DNA from: Ensifer sp. LC11
GTDB taxonomy: Bacteria; Pseudomonadota; Alphaproteobacteria; Rhizobiales; Rhizobiaceae
Assembly: GCF_001695835.1 (NCBI RefSeq)
Contig: NZ_MBSO01000016.1
Location: 1-64,000, forward strand
Length of the DNA stretch: 64,000 bases
Direction: 5' to 3'
Shown: positions 1-8,026 of the stretch, one piece after another
Layout: every line of letters begins with the position of its first letter
Numbering within the stretch: the first letter of the stretch is position 1
The notes under the pieces: model-generated
Told to the model about the DNA's origin: nothing
Seen by the model: only the letters and a program-made list of their open reading frames with translations
Database searches by the model: none
Program-made: the position numbers and the translations under genes

Positions 1-228
1 GCGGCTGAAGCCCTGAAGGAAAAAAGGGCCTGGTTCCTGTTCCTGCCGCCCTATTCACCCGATCTCAATCCCATCGAGATGGCTTTCTCAAAAATCAAAG
101 CGCACCTGCGAGCCGCTGCCGCCAGAACCTTCGACACGCTCTCAAACGCCCTTGGTTCCATCTGCAACCTCTTCAACAGAACCGAGTGCTGGAACTATCT
201 CAAGGCGGCAGGGTATGCGTCTGATTAA
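1..228 (+). mobile_element. IS630-family transposase, C-terminal end (cut by window edge)
   Basis: The open frame enters from the left edge and ends with TAA at 226-228, giving the last 75 residues of a transposase. It carries the PPYSPDLNPIE motif typical of the IS630/Tc1-mariner DDE catalytic core, whose Glu is the third acidic residue, followed by a helical C-terminal tail ending in YLKAAGYASD. The rest of the element lies outside the window, so completeness cannot be judged. No terminal inverted repeat was identified just downstream. Its position beside several broken genes fits a mobile, decaying neighbourhood. Confidence 0.85.
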
Positions 229-639
229 ACGTACGATGCTTTAGCTTGGTTCGCCCAATGCGCGGCTATCCCGCACAACCAGGCAAGGGCCGACGTCTGG
301 GGCTGATCAGATCTCAGGCATCGAAAAACGCGCCGCACACGGCGTCAATCGGGATGCCTCAAGCCCTCCAATTGCCCCTTACAATCCTCCCCCTGCGAAG
401 GACCACTCCCGATATTTGCATAAAACAACTATGACGCGCGTTCCAGTAGAAATTTTGAGGGAGAGTTGTAAAAGCTCCCGGGAGCCGGCCGGTGTCATGG
501 CAGGCGTCCTTCTTCGGTCCTCACCTGCCCGTCCGCCTCGTGGCGGGATGATCTCAAAGCCACATTGATCCACTTTGGCCGCGGGCTGCAAACGCCACAG
601 AAAACGACCTCGTGTGGGCCGCCAAGCATTGTTGGGCCC
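229..639. other. Intergenic stretch with no recognisable gene
   Basis: About 410 bases between the transposase end and the next recognisable coding remnant. Only short open frames without family resemblance or ribosome binding sites occur here on either strand. It may contain the outer end of the IS630 element and scar sequence, but I could not define a terminal repeat or target duplication. Confidence 0.5.
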
Positions 640-1290
640 CTACCCTCGTGGAAGAAACCCGTTCTTGCTCAGCACCTGCTGTGCACGCTTCGACATCGAA
701 AAGTCCCATAGGCTGCAGGCATCGGCAGCCGCGTCTTTGCGCAGCGCCAAGCCATAGGCGATATCAGCCGAAAACTCGAAAGGCACCTCCAAAATGCTGA
801 GCGCCGGTTCGCCCCGGTGCAGCCCGGCGTTGGATGCATATCCGACGAACAGATCGGCGGCGCTCCTCCCGGGCGGCGAGCGGCGTCCCCCGACCAATTG
901 CAAAGCCCGCGACTTCAGGACTTCTCCCTTCCCTGGATGCGCTGCCTCGATGCGATCGAACATTTCAAAGGCGTAATCGCCGGATGGATCATCGCCTGGC
1001 GTGGAAGTGCCGATCTTGGTTTCGGGATCCGACAGGACGTTGATGAGATTGGCCGGCGTCAGCTCGAGCTGGGCTCGTGCGAGGATGCAGAGCCGGTTTC
1101 TTGCAAAGCAGACGACTTGATCCGGAAGGCCGATAGTAACGAGGCGCTGCGGGTGCGCCATGTTGGTAGAAGCGAAAAGGTCGAACGGCTCGCCCGCCTC
1201 GATCCGTTCGCGCAAGAGGCCCGCGGGCCCGAGCACAACTGGGATTCCGATTCAAGAGCGGATTGTTGCCGAAAAGGCATCAAACGGAGC
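640..1290 (-). pseudogene. ModA-like (molybdate/tungstate type) solute-binding protein, N-terminally disrupted
   Basis: The 198-residue frame from a GTG at 1236 reads GPAGLLRERIEAG, FDLFASTNMAHPQRL and a C-terminal domain ending FLPRG, the pattern of class II periplasmic binding proteins of the ModA/WtpA type. It lacks the signal peptide and first beta-alpha unit. In the same frame upstream, an in-frame TGA at 1252-1254 separates it from codons reading AAPFDAFSATIRS, which look like the missing N-terminal segment. This is therefore probably a gene broken by a nonsense codon and loss of its 5' end. No ABC permease or ATPase genes adjoin it. Confidence 0.6.
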
Positions 1291-1363
1291 AGCGTATGAC
1301 CACCGAGAAATCCACGGCCACCCGGTCATCGCAATCGCGTGAGCGGGCGTTTCGCCAGCCCTC

Positions 1364-2268
1364 TTGGCGCGCATGTTCCATCAGCCGGCGATGGTCTATT
1401 TTCAGACGGTGGCGGAACTGCTCTCCATTCGCGAATGCGCCCGCAGGCTCAACATCGCGGCGTCGGCCGTATCGCGGCAGATTGGACAGCTCGACGGTGC
1501 CTTGGGCATGGAGTTGTTTCAGCGAAGGCCGCCGGCCCAAGTTGACAGCGGCGGGCGAAATCCTCCACCGGCATGTCCGTCGCGTCGCATCACCGCTCGA
1601 AGCGGCAGTATCCGAACTCGACATGCTCAGAGGCTTGAAGACAGGTACGGTTCGCTTCGCTACTGTGGAGAGTCTAGGGCTTTCCTTCCTGCCTTCGCTG
1701 ATCGTGGATTTTCGCGGCGCTACCTCACGCTCCATCTCAATGTCGAGGTCACCTCGTCTTCCGAGGTCGTCCAGCGTCTGCTCGACGAGACCGCCGATGT
1801 CGGCTTTGGCTTCCTCACGGCATCCATGCGCGACATCGAAAAGGCCGTGCGTGGTGATGTTCGCATCGACGCCCTGGTGCATCCGCAACATCCGTTGGCG
1901 GAAATGAAACACCTGACGATCGCGGACTGCTTCGCCCATCCTGTCGCGATCGGAAAGCGCGACCTGTCGATCCGCGAGGCGATCCAGCCTCTGCTCGAAG
2001 CGTCCAGTTCGTTGCCGCCACCGCTCCTGGAAGTCGCGTCCATTCGCATGCTCGTCGGACTGGCGCAACTCGGGCAACATGTCTCGATCATGACGCCAAT
2101 CGGCGCGCAAAACGAGATTGCCGATTGTGCATTGGTGTTTCGTCCGCTCGAGGATCGTGGGCTGTCAACCAACCGGTTCGGCCTGATGATACGAGCCGGC
2201 GCCGGCCTGCAACTGCCTATATGCTCGCGATCCGGTGCGGGAAACACCGGCATGGGACCAGTTCTTAA
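1364..2268 (+). pseudogene. LysR-family regulator broken by several frameshifts
   Basis: The first part reads as a LysR helix-turn-helix (YFQTVAELLSIRECARRLNI, then SAVSRQIGQLD). Near 1535 the homology moves to a second frame (PKLTAAGEILHRHVRRVASP, then LKTGTVRFATVESLG). Near 1715 it returns to the first frame for the effector domain (LHLNVEVTSSSEVVQRLLDE, then ADVGFGF, then SIRMLVGLAQLGQHVSIM). A further shift near 2215 gives a plausible end at 2268. With frame changes this amounts to one roughly 300-residue LysR protein. It lies divergent to the broken solute-binding gene, so the two may have been a regulator-target pair. Confidence 0.7.
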
Positions 2269-2295
2269 ACGAACGAGTTCCCCCGCTGGAACGGC

Positions 2296-2856
2296 TCAGC
2301 GCGGCGCCTCTGTCATTGCCACAAGTTGGTCCTTCAAGGCCTGGAGCTCCGCTGAACCTGACTTGGAATCGGCGGTCACGTATGAAAGCCAGGCGCCGTC
2401 TGCGGCCAATCGCACTATTTGGAGGCTTGGGTGGCCGTCCGTCACATCGTGACGTCGCAGGCGTTCGTTGAACCAGTCGATCCACCGATGACGCAAGTCG
2501 TGATCGCTGATGACGGCCATGAACAACGTCGACCATGGGGTCTCAAAACCGAACGCCTTTCCGACAAAGACAGACTTGACGTAAGCGCGTGTGAAGCTGC
2601 CGTATGGCGCGGGATCTTCAGCCATCGATGAATCTATTTCTGCATCGAGCTTATCGAGCAGAGCGTCTACCATACCCTCGAGAAGAACCTGTTTCGACGA
2701 GAAGTGGTGAAAGAGACCGCCCTTCGTAACCCCGGCCGCGTCCGCCACGGCCTGCACCGTCACCCCCGCGATTCCGTGGTCGGCGGCTATCTTGGCAGCG
2801 CATTCCAGTAGTGCGCGCTGAACCTGCTCCGGTTGTTTCTTGCGATTGTAACCCAT
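2296..2856 (-). CDS. TetR-family transcriptional repressor of the adjacent SMR efflux gene
   Basis: This 186-residue protein has a TetR N-terminal domain with the helix-turn-helix at about residues 27-50 (GVTVQAVADAAGVTKGGLFH, then HFSSKQVLL), and a helical ligand-binding C-terminal half. It starts four bases after the stop of the SMR transporter, so the two form one operon with the transporter first. A dyad upstream of the transporter is a likely binding site, giving the usual autoregulated drug-efflux arrangement. The inducer cannot be read from the sequence. The gene end lies close to the tail of the decayed LysR gene on the other strand. Confidence 0.9.
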   Translation of the reverse strand: MGYNRKKQPEQVQRALLECAAKIAADHGIAGVTVQAVADAAGVTKGGLFHHFSSKQVLLEGMVDALLDKLDAEIDSSMAEDPAPYGSFTRAYVKSVFVGKAFGFETPWSTLFMAVISDHDLRHRWIDWFNERLRRHDVTDGHPSLQIVRLAADGAWLSYVTADSKSGSAELQALKDQLVAMTEAPR

Positions 2857-2860
2857 GTGT

Positions 2861-3205
2861 TCAATGCACCGCGGTCTGCGAGAACAGGTTGATCACGAAA
2901 ACGCCCGACACGATCAGCCCAATGCCGACGACGGCGGCGAGGTCGATGGCCTGCTTGAAGACGACATAGCCCACCGCCGCGGTCAGAATGATGCCGACAC
3001 CCCCCCAGATCGCATAGGCGATGCTAAGAGGCATGGCCTTGACCGCATGCGTAAGCGAATAGAAGGATCCCGCATAGAGAACGACCATCGCGAGCGTCGG
3101 CCACGCGCGTGTGAATTGCATTGATTTCTGCAGGAACATCGTCCCGGCGACTTCCAGGGCGATCGCCAGCCCCAAGGCGAAATAGGCTGTTACAGCGGAA
3201 TTCAT
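2861..3205 (-). CDS. Small multidrug resistance (SMR/EmrE-like) efflux protein
   Basis: The 114-residue product has four predicted membrane helices and the SMR signature: Glu in AIALEVAGTMFLQKS on helix 1, then SIAYAIWGGVGI on helix 3. SMR proteins export cationic compounds as dimers in exchange for protons. The ATG at 3205 is preceded by an AAAGGGG ribosome binding site; an in-frame upstream extension exists but does not belong to the family, so the short form is preferred. It is the first gene of the SMR-tetR operon and has a dyad operator 26-47 bases upstream. Confidence 0.92.
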   Translation of the reverse strand: MNSAVTAYFALGLAIALEVAGTMFLQKSMQFTRAWPTLAMVVLYAGSFYSLTHAVKAMPLSIAYAIWGGVGIILTAAVGYVVFKQAIDLAAVVGIGLIVSGVFVINLFSQTAVH

Positions 3206-3230
3206 GACGTGCCCCTTTGATCTATAGAGA

Positions 3231-3252
3231 AAACATACCGCGCGGTTGGTTT
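3231..3252 (-). promoter_or_regulatory. Probable TetR operator upstream of the SMR-tetR operon
   Basis: A 22-base interrupted palindrome is centred on a perfect ACCGCGCGGT. Flanking AAAC and GTTT arms match each other across two mismatched pairs on each side. It lies directly upstream of the SMR start, where a repressor would block the promoter. Length and symmetry match TetR dimer sites; assignment to the adjacent regulator is inferred from position. Confidence 0.65.
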
Positions 3253-3611
3253 CTTTGCAAGCGGATTTGTCTGGCGTCAGAGCCGATCTGGGATGGGCAG
3301 CACGGCACCAGGGCAAGGCGCTGAACCGCGCGACGGGCTCCTCAAGGCCACAAACGTCGTCGGGGCATGCGAAAACCGAGCCTCCGGCGTCGCATGTGAT
3401 TGCGGCTTCCTCGGGCGTATTCCATCCGTCGTCACAAAAAGCCTCCTCAACCTGGGGCCGCCGAAACAAAGGCTGGTCGCATGTTTGGCAGGCACCACGA
3501 GCGACGGCCGCAATGAACCGGAAGGATCGGATCGATTGGCTGAACCGCGCGACGATGACGCCGTTGGAAACCGCTCCATCTCAGTCGGGACCAGGTCCAC
3601 TTTCGTTCCGG
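3253..3611. other. Intergenic region; Cys-rich minus-strand frame of doubtful status
   Basis: About 360 bases separate the SMR promoter from the end of the ATP-grasp gene. On the minus strand a frame continuous with the SMR gene contains a Cys-rich stretch (CQTCDQPLFRRP, later FACPDDVCG) resembling a small zinc-ribbon protein, but I see no convincing start or ribosome binding site. It may be a gene remnant. Nothing else was recognised. Confidence 0.35.
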
Positions 3612-4556
3612 CTATCGTTCTCCCTCCGCAAGCCAGCGGATAAGCGCAGCGGCAATTGGGGCGCCTGTGCGCGATTGGTAGTAGCTGTAGGCCGGACAAG
3701 GGTTCGCCTCGAAGCAGACGGCCTCGCCTTCCGGTGTAAGCCTGAGATCGATACCGGTAAATGGGAGGTCAAGTGCTGCGGAGAGCGCGACACAGGCCTT
3801 TTGCAGTCGGGGCTCCAGCTCAATCGAGGTCAGCTTCGCGTCGGTGCCCGACTGTCGCCCGGAATAGCGATAGTCAGTGGCCTCGCTTTCGATCCGCGTG
3901 GCAAAGACACGGCTGCCGACGACATGGACACGGACGTCGGTGCCGCGCACCTTGCGCTGGAACTGCGTCGGGCACCACCGGATACGCGAAAGCCGTGTTC
4001 GATCCGCCACCCGGAAGGTCTCGACAATGGAGCGCGTGCCGCTGACCGACTTGTAAACGACGTCGTCCCCCTCGGCTGCGCATCGATCGACGAAGTCGAC
4101 CACGGCGTCGGGATCGTTGGTCACAAGCGTTTCGGGAATACCGAAGCCGCAGCGGTGGATAATACCGGCCTGATAGGTCTTCGACATGTTCGACAACATC
4201 GCGCGCGGACGGCTGGCGATGCGGATCGACGCGGTGTTGAGCCAGTCGTACAGCAGCGAATGAAAACGAGCTGCCCTCAGTCTTTCGGGCGTGCTCGGGG
4301 GCAGGACCGCGACATCAGGCAGGTACCGTTCGTCCATCAGCCGCACATAAACGCCGTCGATCGCCTGTAAGTCGATCACCTCAGCCGCCGTCGACAACGT
4401 GCCCTGCCAGCCGGCAACGGCATCCAGCTTGAGCTGCAGCCGGGCAGAAAGATGGTCGCGCTGATCGAAGACGATGTAGGCGGCACCACTCTCCTCCGCC
4501 GCTGCAATGGCGAGCGCGACGGGCGGCTCGTGAGGTATCCCGGCGATCAAGATCAT
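3612..4556 (-). CDS. RimK/MvdD-like ATP-grasp ligase of the subtilase cassette
   Basis: This 314-residue protein has an N-terminal pre-ATP-grasp part (to about residue 120), followed by the ATP-grasp fold: SKTYQAGIIHRCGFGIPETL, the nucleotide-binding Lys in VVYKSVSG, and the metal-binding end FTGIDLRLTPEGEAVCFEAN. Family members form amide or ester bonds on peptides or small acids via acyl phosphates; graspetide ligases and RimK are the nearest comparison I can make. All catalytic elements look intact. It overlaps the preceding gene by four bases and is the last gene of the cassette, so its substrate may be one of the cassette proteins. That is inference. Confidence 0.8.
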   Translation of the reverse strand: MILIAGIPHEPPVALAIAAAEESGAAYIVFDQRDHLSARLQLKLDAVAGWQGTLSTAAEVIDLQAIDGVYVRLMDERYLPDVAVLPPSTPERLRAARFHSLLYDWLNTASIRIASRPRAMLSNMSKTYQAGIIHRCGFGIPETLVTNDPDAVVDFVDRCAAEGDDVVYKSVSGTRSIVETFRVADRTRLSRIRWCPTQFQRKVRGTDVRVHVVGSRVFATRIESEATDYRYSGRQSGTDAKLTSIELEPRLQKACVALSAALDLPFTGIDLRLTPEGEAVCFEANPCPAYSYYQSRTGAPIAAALIRWLAEGER

Positions 4557-5263
4557 GCCGACAATACCTCAGCCATGGCCCGGACAAGCGCGCGGCCACC
4601 AAGCGAGTAGTGCGGGAGGGCGGAGGCGGAAACGAAGGTGAGCTTTCCGCCCTGTCTGGCGGTTTCCACTTGCAGCAGGCGCGTGCCCCACAGATGGCCG
4701 AACTGCAGCAGCGCGTCGCGATCGCCGGCCGGCAGAATGGGGCCGATGACTTTGCCGTCAAGGACGAAATGTACCATTTGCGCGGGAGTCCGAGCGGGCA
4801 GAAACGGAGCATCCGCGTCGACACTCGCAACGGCGCAGTTTAGGCCGGCAAGCGTGGCAAGATGCAGAGCGGCGACTTCGCTGTGCCATGCGCCGGCGAG
4901 CGACTCCGGCGCCGGCGGGTTGAGCATCGGACAGGCAAGAGAGCCTAGCCAACCGAGCAGGAAGGCATGAAGCTCGGCTTCCGCATAGGCGCGATCGACG
5001 GGGGCAGCAAATTCCAGATGGGCCGTCGGCATTGTCGTCATTCGGTTGACGAGGCCGGCGACCTCGCCTGCAAGAAGCACACCGCCGTCGGCGAACTCGA
5101 AGCGGAAGCCGCCGCTGGTCGAAGGCAAGCGATGCGTGATCGAGCGCGCGCAGATGAGGCGTGTAGGCGTCAACACCTCCACCGGCATGTCCACGAGCGA
5201 CACGAGGGCGGTGCGCAGCCAAAGCGCCTCGCGGTCATCAGGGTTCGCGAGGACCAGTAACAC
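4553..5263 (-). CDS. Pre-ATP-grasp-like partner protein without an ATP-binding half
   Basis: The 236-residue product is not a clear member of a named family. Its middle (LVNRMTTMP, then LGSLACPMLNPPAPESLAGA) resembles the region just before the ATP-binding core in RimK-like ligases, where that position reads ASRPRAMLSNMSKTY in the next gene. No nucleotide-binding Lys loop or acidic metal site follows. It may be a non-catalytic or substrate-recognition partner of the ATP-grasp enzyme, whose start codon overlaps its stop. It begins 30 bases after the subtilase gene. Function is unknown. Confidence 0.6.
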   Translation of the reverse strand: MLLVLANPDDREALWLRTALVSLVDMPVEVLTPTRLICARSITHRLPSTSGGFRFEFADGGVLLAGEVAGLVNRMTTMPTAHLEFAAPVDRAYAEAELHAFLLGWLGSLACPMLNPPAPESLAGAWHSEVAALHLATLAGLNCAVASVDADAPFLPARTPAQMVHFVLDGKVIGPILPAGDRDALLQFGHLWGTRLLQVETARQGGKLTFVSASALPHYSLGGRALVRAMAEVLSA

Positions 5264-5293
5264 AGAAAGGTGCTCCTTTTGGCCGGCTCGAGT

Positions 5294-7261
5294 TCAAAAG
5301 CCCTCGGTGTCCTTCTGATCCTTTAACCGTTTGGCCTGCTCGTCGCCGCTCGCGAGACCGCTGGCATCACCGCCGAGCGCGGATGCCGAAAGGTCGGGTC
5401 TGAGCTCTGCGCCGATGAAATGGATGAGCTCCTGGACGGCGCTTTCGAGCGCTGCGATGCGGCCTTGGAGGTCACCTTCCTCGCCAGCAAAGCCGGTCGG
5501 CTGCGTCAGCCGTTCGCGAATACCGCCCCGCCCCTCGAAGATGTCTTTGTCCTTTTCTTTTCCCTCCTTGAATTCCTTGAACTCTTTGCCCTCCTTGAAC
5601 TCCTTCCGCTCCTTGCGGACGTCCTTGAGTTCCTTGACGGTTTCCTTGGCTTCCTTGCCTTCCTTGACGAACTCCTTGCCCTCCTTGCGAGTGTCCTTCA
5701 ACTCTTTGACGGATTCTTTGACTTCCTTGGCCTCCTTGACGAGTTCCTTGCTCAGTTCCTTGCTCTTGCCGAAGGCACAGACGGAGAGCTGGCGCAAGTT
5801 GGGCCGAGACCCGATGCGCTGGGAGGCAGGGCGGCCAGGCTCGTCCTGTTGGGCCGAGCCGGTGGCGCGCAGGCAATTGCGGAATTCGGCAGGCGTCAGC
5901 GGCGAACGGCCCCTTGCCCGCGCCATGCCCTGGAGCGAGGCCGCGACCCCAACGATGATCGGAGAGGCGCTCGATGTGCCGGAAAACATATCCGTGTACC
6001 AAATATCCTCGTTGGTACCGCCTTGAAGATCTCCGTAGCCCGCCGTGGTCACCTCGCGCCCCCAGCCCTGCGTATCGAAGAGAGCCCCAAAGTTCGAGAA
6101 GTCGAGACGGGACCGGTCTGCTCCATGGTTGCGGCCATGCGTACCGGGAGGTGGAGCACCGGCGCCGACGACGATCGCACCCGAGTCCCGGTTCGACCGG
6201 CGGAAGGGATTGGTCCAGCCCGCCGGGAACCCGGGTGCCGGGCTTTGGTAGATTGCGTCATCAAGGTTTTCCGCGCCGTTGCCGCCCGCTTCCACCACGA
6301 TGATGCCGCGGTTGACGGCATTGCGGATCGCCGCGAAGTCGTCGGGCCACCATTCTATGGCAATATAGCCCCGTTGGTCATTACGGCTGGCAAAGCCGAA
6401 CCGCGGTCCCGGGCGGTGTAGCTCGATGAGGATAACGTCGCCGGCGCCCAGCCGCGCGGCCGCGGCATTGATCGCTCCGGCCGAACCCATGCCACCAAAG
6501 ATGGAGATCGCGCTGACAATGGCGTCGGAAGCAATCCCGTCGATGCCGAAGGAGTTGAGGTCGCCGCTAAACTCGCCGATGACGGCCGTGCCATGATTGC
6601 GCCAACCTATGTCCGCGGACATGGTGCCGCCCACGACACCACCCTGGTTGCCGGTCAGATCTTCGTGGGTGAAACGCCAGGCGCCCTCAATGTCGATGAT
6701 GCGAATGCCGTTGCCTCGACCACCAGCCTGCGCCCATGCCCAGCGCGCCTCCACGCCTGCGGGGGCGGTTTCGAGATATCCTTGTCGAGCGGTGAAGTCG
6801 GGAGTGGATGGCGGCGCCTCCTCGCCCGAAGGTGCCATGTCGTTCAGAAGAGCGGCGGGCTCCGCGCCCGGCTTGACATAGGCCCCAGCCACGAGATCGT
6901 GCTTCGACAAGTCGGACTTCAGCGCCTCTATCTTCTCGGGCGGAGCCTCAACCGAATAGAAATTCATAAGGTCGGCGGGCTCCGCGGTGGCGGCAATACC
7001 GGCAGACTGATAGCTAAAGGCGGCGACACGCTCCTCTGTCGCGCCGAAGAGCGGACGCATGGTGGCATTGTTGTCGCTGAGAAGGCTCCTGAGTGTGTCG
7101 GTGGGCGCCCCCGAAAGAGCCTCAAAGCGGCCAGCAGAGGCTCGCATGCTCGCTTCGGGCTGCATGATGACAACAAGCTCGGGCGGCGAAGGTGGGGGAG
7201 CTGGCTTATCTCCGTCGCCATTTCCATTGCGACTGCTGGGTCTGGAAGGCCGCTTTGCCAT
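5294..7261 (-). CDS. Subtilisin-like (S8) serine peptidase with prodomain and Lys/Glu-rich tail
   Basis: A 655-residue protein. Residues 28-135 form an I9-like prodomain. The S8 domain follows with Asp190 (IIDIEG), His223 (RNHGTAV), a likely oxyanion Asn328 (AGGNG) and Ser430 (SGTSSASP), so the triad looks complete. From about 499 to 573 the chain is almost entirely Lys, Glu and a few hydrophobics, a charged helix; a short coiled-coil-like segment (LQGRIAALESAVQELIHFIG) follows. There is no signal peptide, so the protease is probably cytoplasmic, unusual for this family. A GAGGAG-type ribosome site precedes the ATG. Its neighbours are a free prodomain copy upstream and the ATP-grasp pair downstream. 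Confidence 0.88.
   Translation of the reverse strand: MAKRPSRPSSRNGNGDGDKPAPPPSPPELVVIMQPEASMRASAGRFEALSGAPTDTLRSLLSDNNATMRPLFGATEERVAAFSYQSAGIAATAEPADLMNFYSVEAPPEKIEALKSDLSKHDLVAGAYVKPGAEPAALLNDMAPSGEEAPPSTPDFTARQGYLETAPAGVEARWAWAQAGGRGNGIRIIDIEGAWRFTHEDLTGNQGGVVGGTMSADIGWRNHGTAVIGEFSGDLNSFGIDGIASDAIVSAISIFGGMGSAGAINAAAARLGAGDVILIELHRPGPRFGFASRNDQRGYIAIEWWPDDFAAIRNAVNRGIIVVEAGGNGAENLDDAIYQSPAPGFPAGWTNPFRRSNRDSGAIVVGAGAPPPGTHGRNHGADRSRLDFSNFGALFDTQGWGREVTTAGYGDLQGGTNEDIWYTDMFSGTSSASPIIVGVAASLQGMARARGRSPLTPAEFRNCLRATGSAQQDEPGRPASQRIGSRPNLRQLSVCAFGKSKELSKELVKEAKEVKESVKELKDTRKEGKEFVKEGKEAKETVKELKDVRKERKEFKEGKEFKEFKEGKEKDKDIFEGRGGIRERLTQPTGFAGEEGDLQGRIAALESAVQELIHFIGAELRPDLSASALGGDASGLASGDEQAKRLKDQKDTEGF
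5545..5768 (-). repeat. Low-complexity AAG/GAG tract encoding a charged Lys/Glu helix
   Basis: The coding strand is a run of degenerate repeats of units such as AAGGAG, so the translation cycles through KEGKEFKE- and KELKD-type units for about 75 residues of the subtilase. The alternating positive and negative pattern at i/i+4 spacing is that of single charged alpha-helices. Repeat-unit gain or loss would be expected among relatives. Confidence 0.85.
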
Positions 7262-7303
7262 TGTTCATCTCCTCATGAAGGAGGAGCGCCGGCTGCCGCT
7301 CCC

Positions 7304-7567
7304 CTATGGCAACTCGTCGGATGGCTTGATGTAAGACGCCTCCACTCCCTCAAGCGGCGCAAGCCGATTCCTGAGATCCTCAATTCTTTCGGGCCTTACG
7401 CCATCCACGCGGAAATAGAGTCGCGCTTCACCGGCGTCCTGCGCCGGCGCGACAAGTCTGGCATCGAAATCGTGCAAAATCCCAGCGATTACTTTTGGCT
7501 GGCTTCCACCAGAAGTTACCATCGCGTCCGCCGCCTCGCGATTCAATTTTATTATCAGATCAGCCAT
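7304..7567 (-). CDS. Small protein homologous to the subtilase prodomain
   Basis: This 87-residue protein begins at an ATG preceded by a strong AGGAGG eight bases upstream. Its C-terminal half (YFRVDGVRPERIEDLRNRLA, ending VEASYIKP) lines up without gaps with residues 102-131 of the next gene (FYSVEAPPEKIEALKSDLSK, ending VAGAYVKP). The N-terminal strand DLIIKLN matches ELVVIMQ. It is therefore a free-standing copy of the I9-like prodomain. It has no signal peptide. Prodomains fold and inhibit subtilases, so this could be a trans-acting inhibitor, chaperone or regulated substrate. The subtilase gene follows 42 bases downstream. Confidence 0.8.
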   Translation of the reverse strand: MADLIIKLNREAADAMVTSGGSQPKVIAGILHDFDARLVAPAQDAGEARLYFRVDGVRPERIEDLRNRLAPLEGVEASYIKPSDELP

Positions 7568-7970
7568 GCTGTATTCCTCCTGCTGATCGTTAAGAGCTGT
7601 GTATGTGGCCTCATTTCTGCATTTCGCGAATGCACGATTCATACACCATTCCGGGTCAAATCGGAGCCTTCTGTTGAGCCGAAAACGCTTTAACGCCTGC
7701 GCGCAGCGTTTCGCGGTCACCGTGTTCGACACCGGGCATTCAGCTCCTTTGGACCTGGCGTGCGCCGTCAGCGCATGGCCGTCTTCCCTGGTTTTGAGCG
7801 CTGTGACTTCTCCGGCCCCTGCCCTGTTGCGACGCTGGAGTTCATCCACAAGCGATTTCCAGGCAGTGTTCAGCTTCGCTTTCAACCCATTCCCGTTCGA
7901 TAGCCGCAACTCAGTCTCTCGACGGCGATGCCCGAATTCACGCTGACGAACACATTGCGCCGAAAGTGTC
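7568..7970. other. Divergent intergenic region between the subtilase cassette and lacI
   Basis: About 400 bases without a recognised gene. It must hold the minus-strand promoter of the small protein-subtilase-ATP-grasp cassette. A TTGACC hexamer lies on that strand roughly 90 bases before the start, and an imperfect GCATT/AATGC dyad sits at 7619-7633. Neither is strong enough to call. Open frames here lack family resemblance. Confidence 0.4.
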
Positions 7971-8026
7971 TTGACATAGACGGAGAGTCGAAATCTTATT
8001 GTAAAGCGTTTTAGTAAATCGGTTTA
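7971..8026 (+). promoter_or_regulatory. Promoter with two tandem LacI-type operators
   Basis: TTGACA at 7971-7976, a 17-base spacer and TCTTAT at 7994-7999 form a sigma70-like promoter. Immediately downstream lie two dyads with central CpG, TAAAGCGTTTTA (8002-8013) and TAAATCGGTTTA (8015-8026), both matching the LacI/GalR-family half-site pattern TAAA-N4-TTTA. The lacI-family gene starts at 8049, so autoregulation of the whole operon is likely. Confidence 0.75.

Noticed and set aside
5420-6421. Leu/Phe-rich open frames antisense to the subtilase Lys/Glu tract
   Set aside because: They are the complement of the AAG/GAG repeats and look hydrophobic only for that reason.
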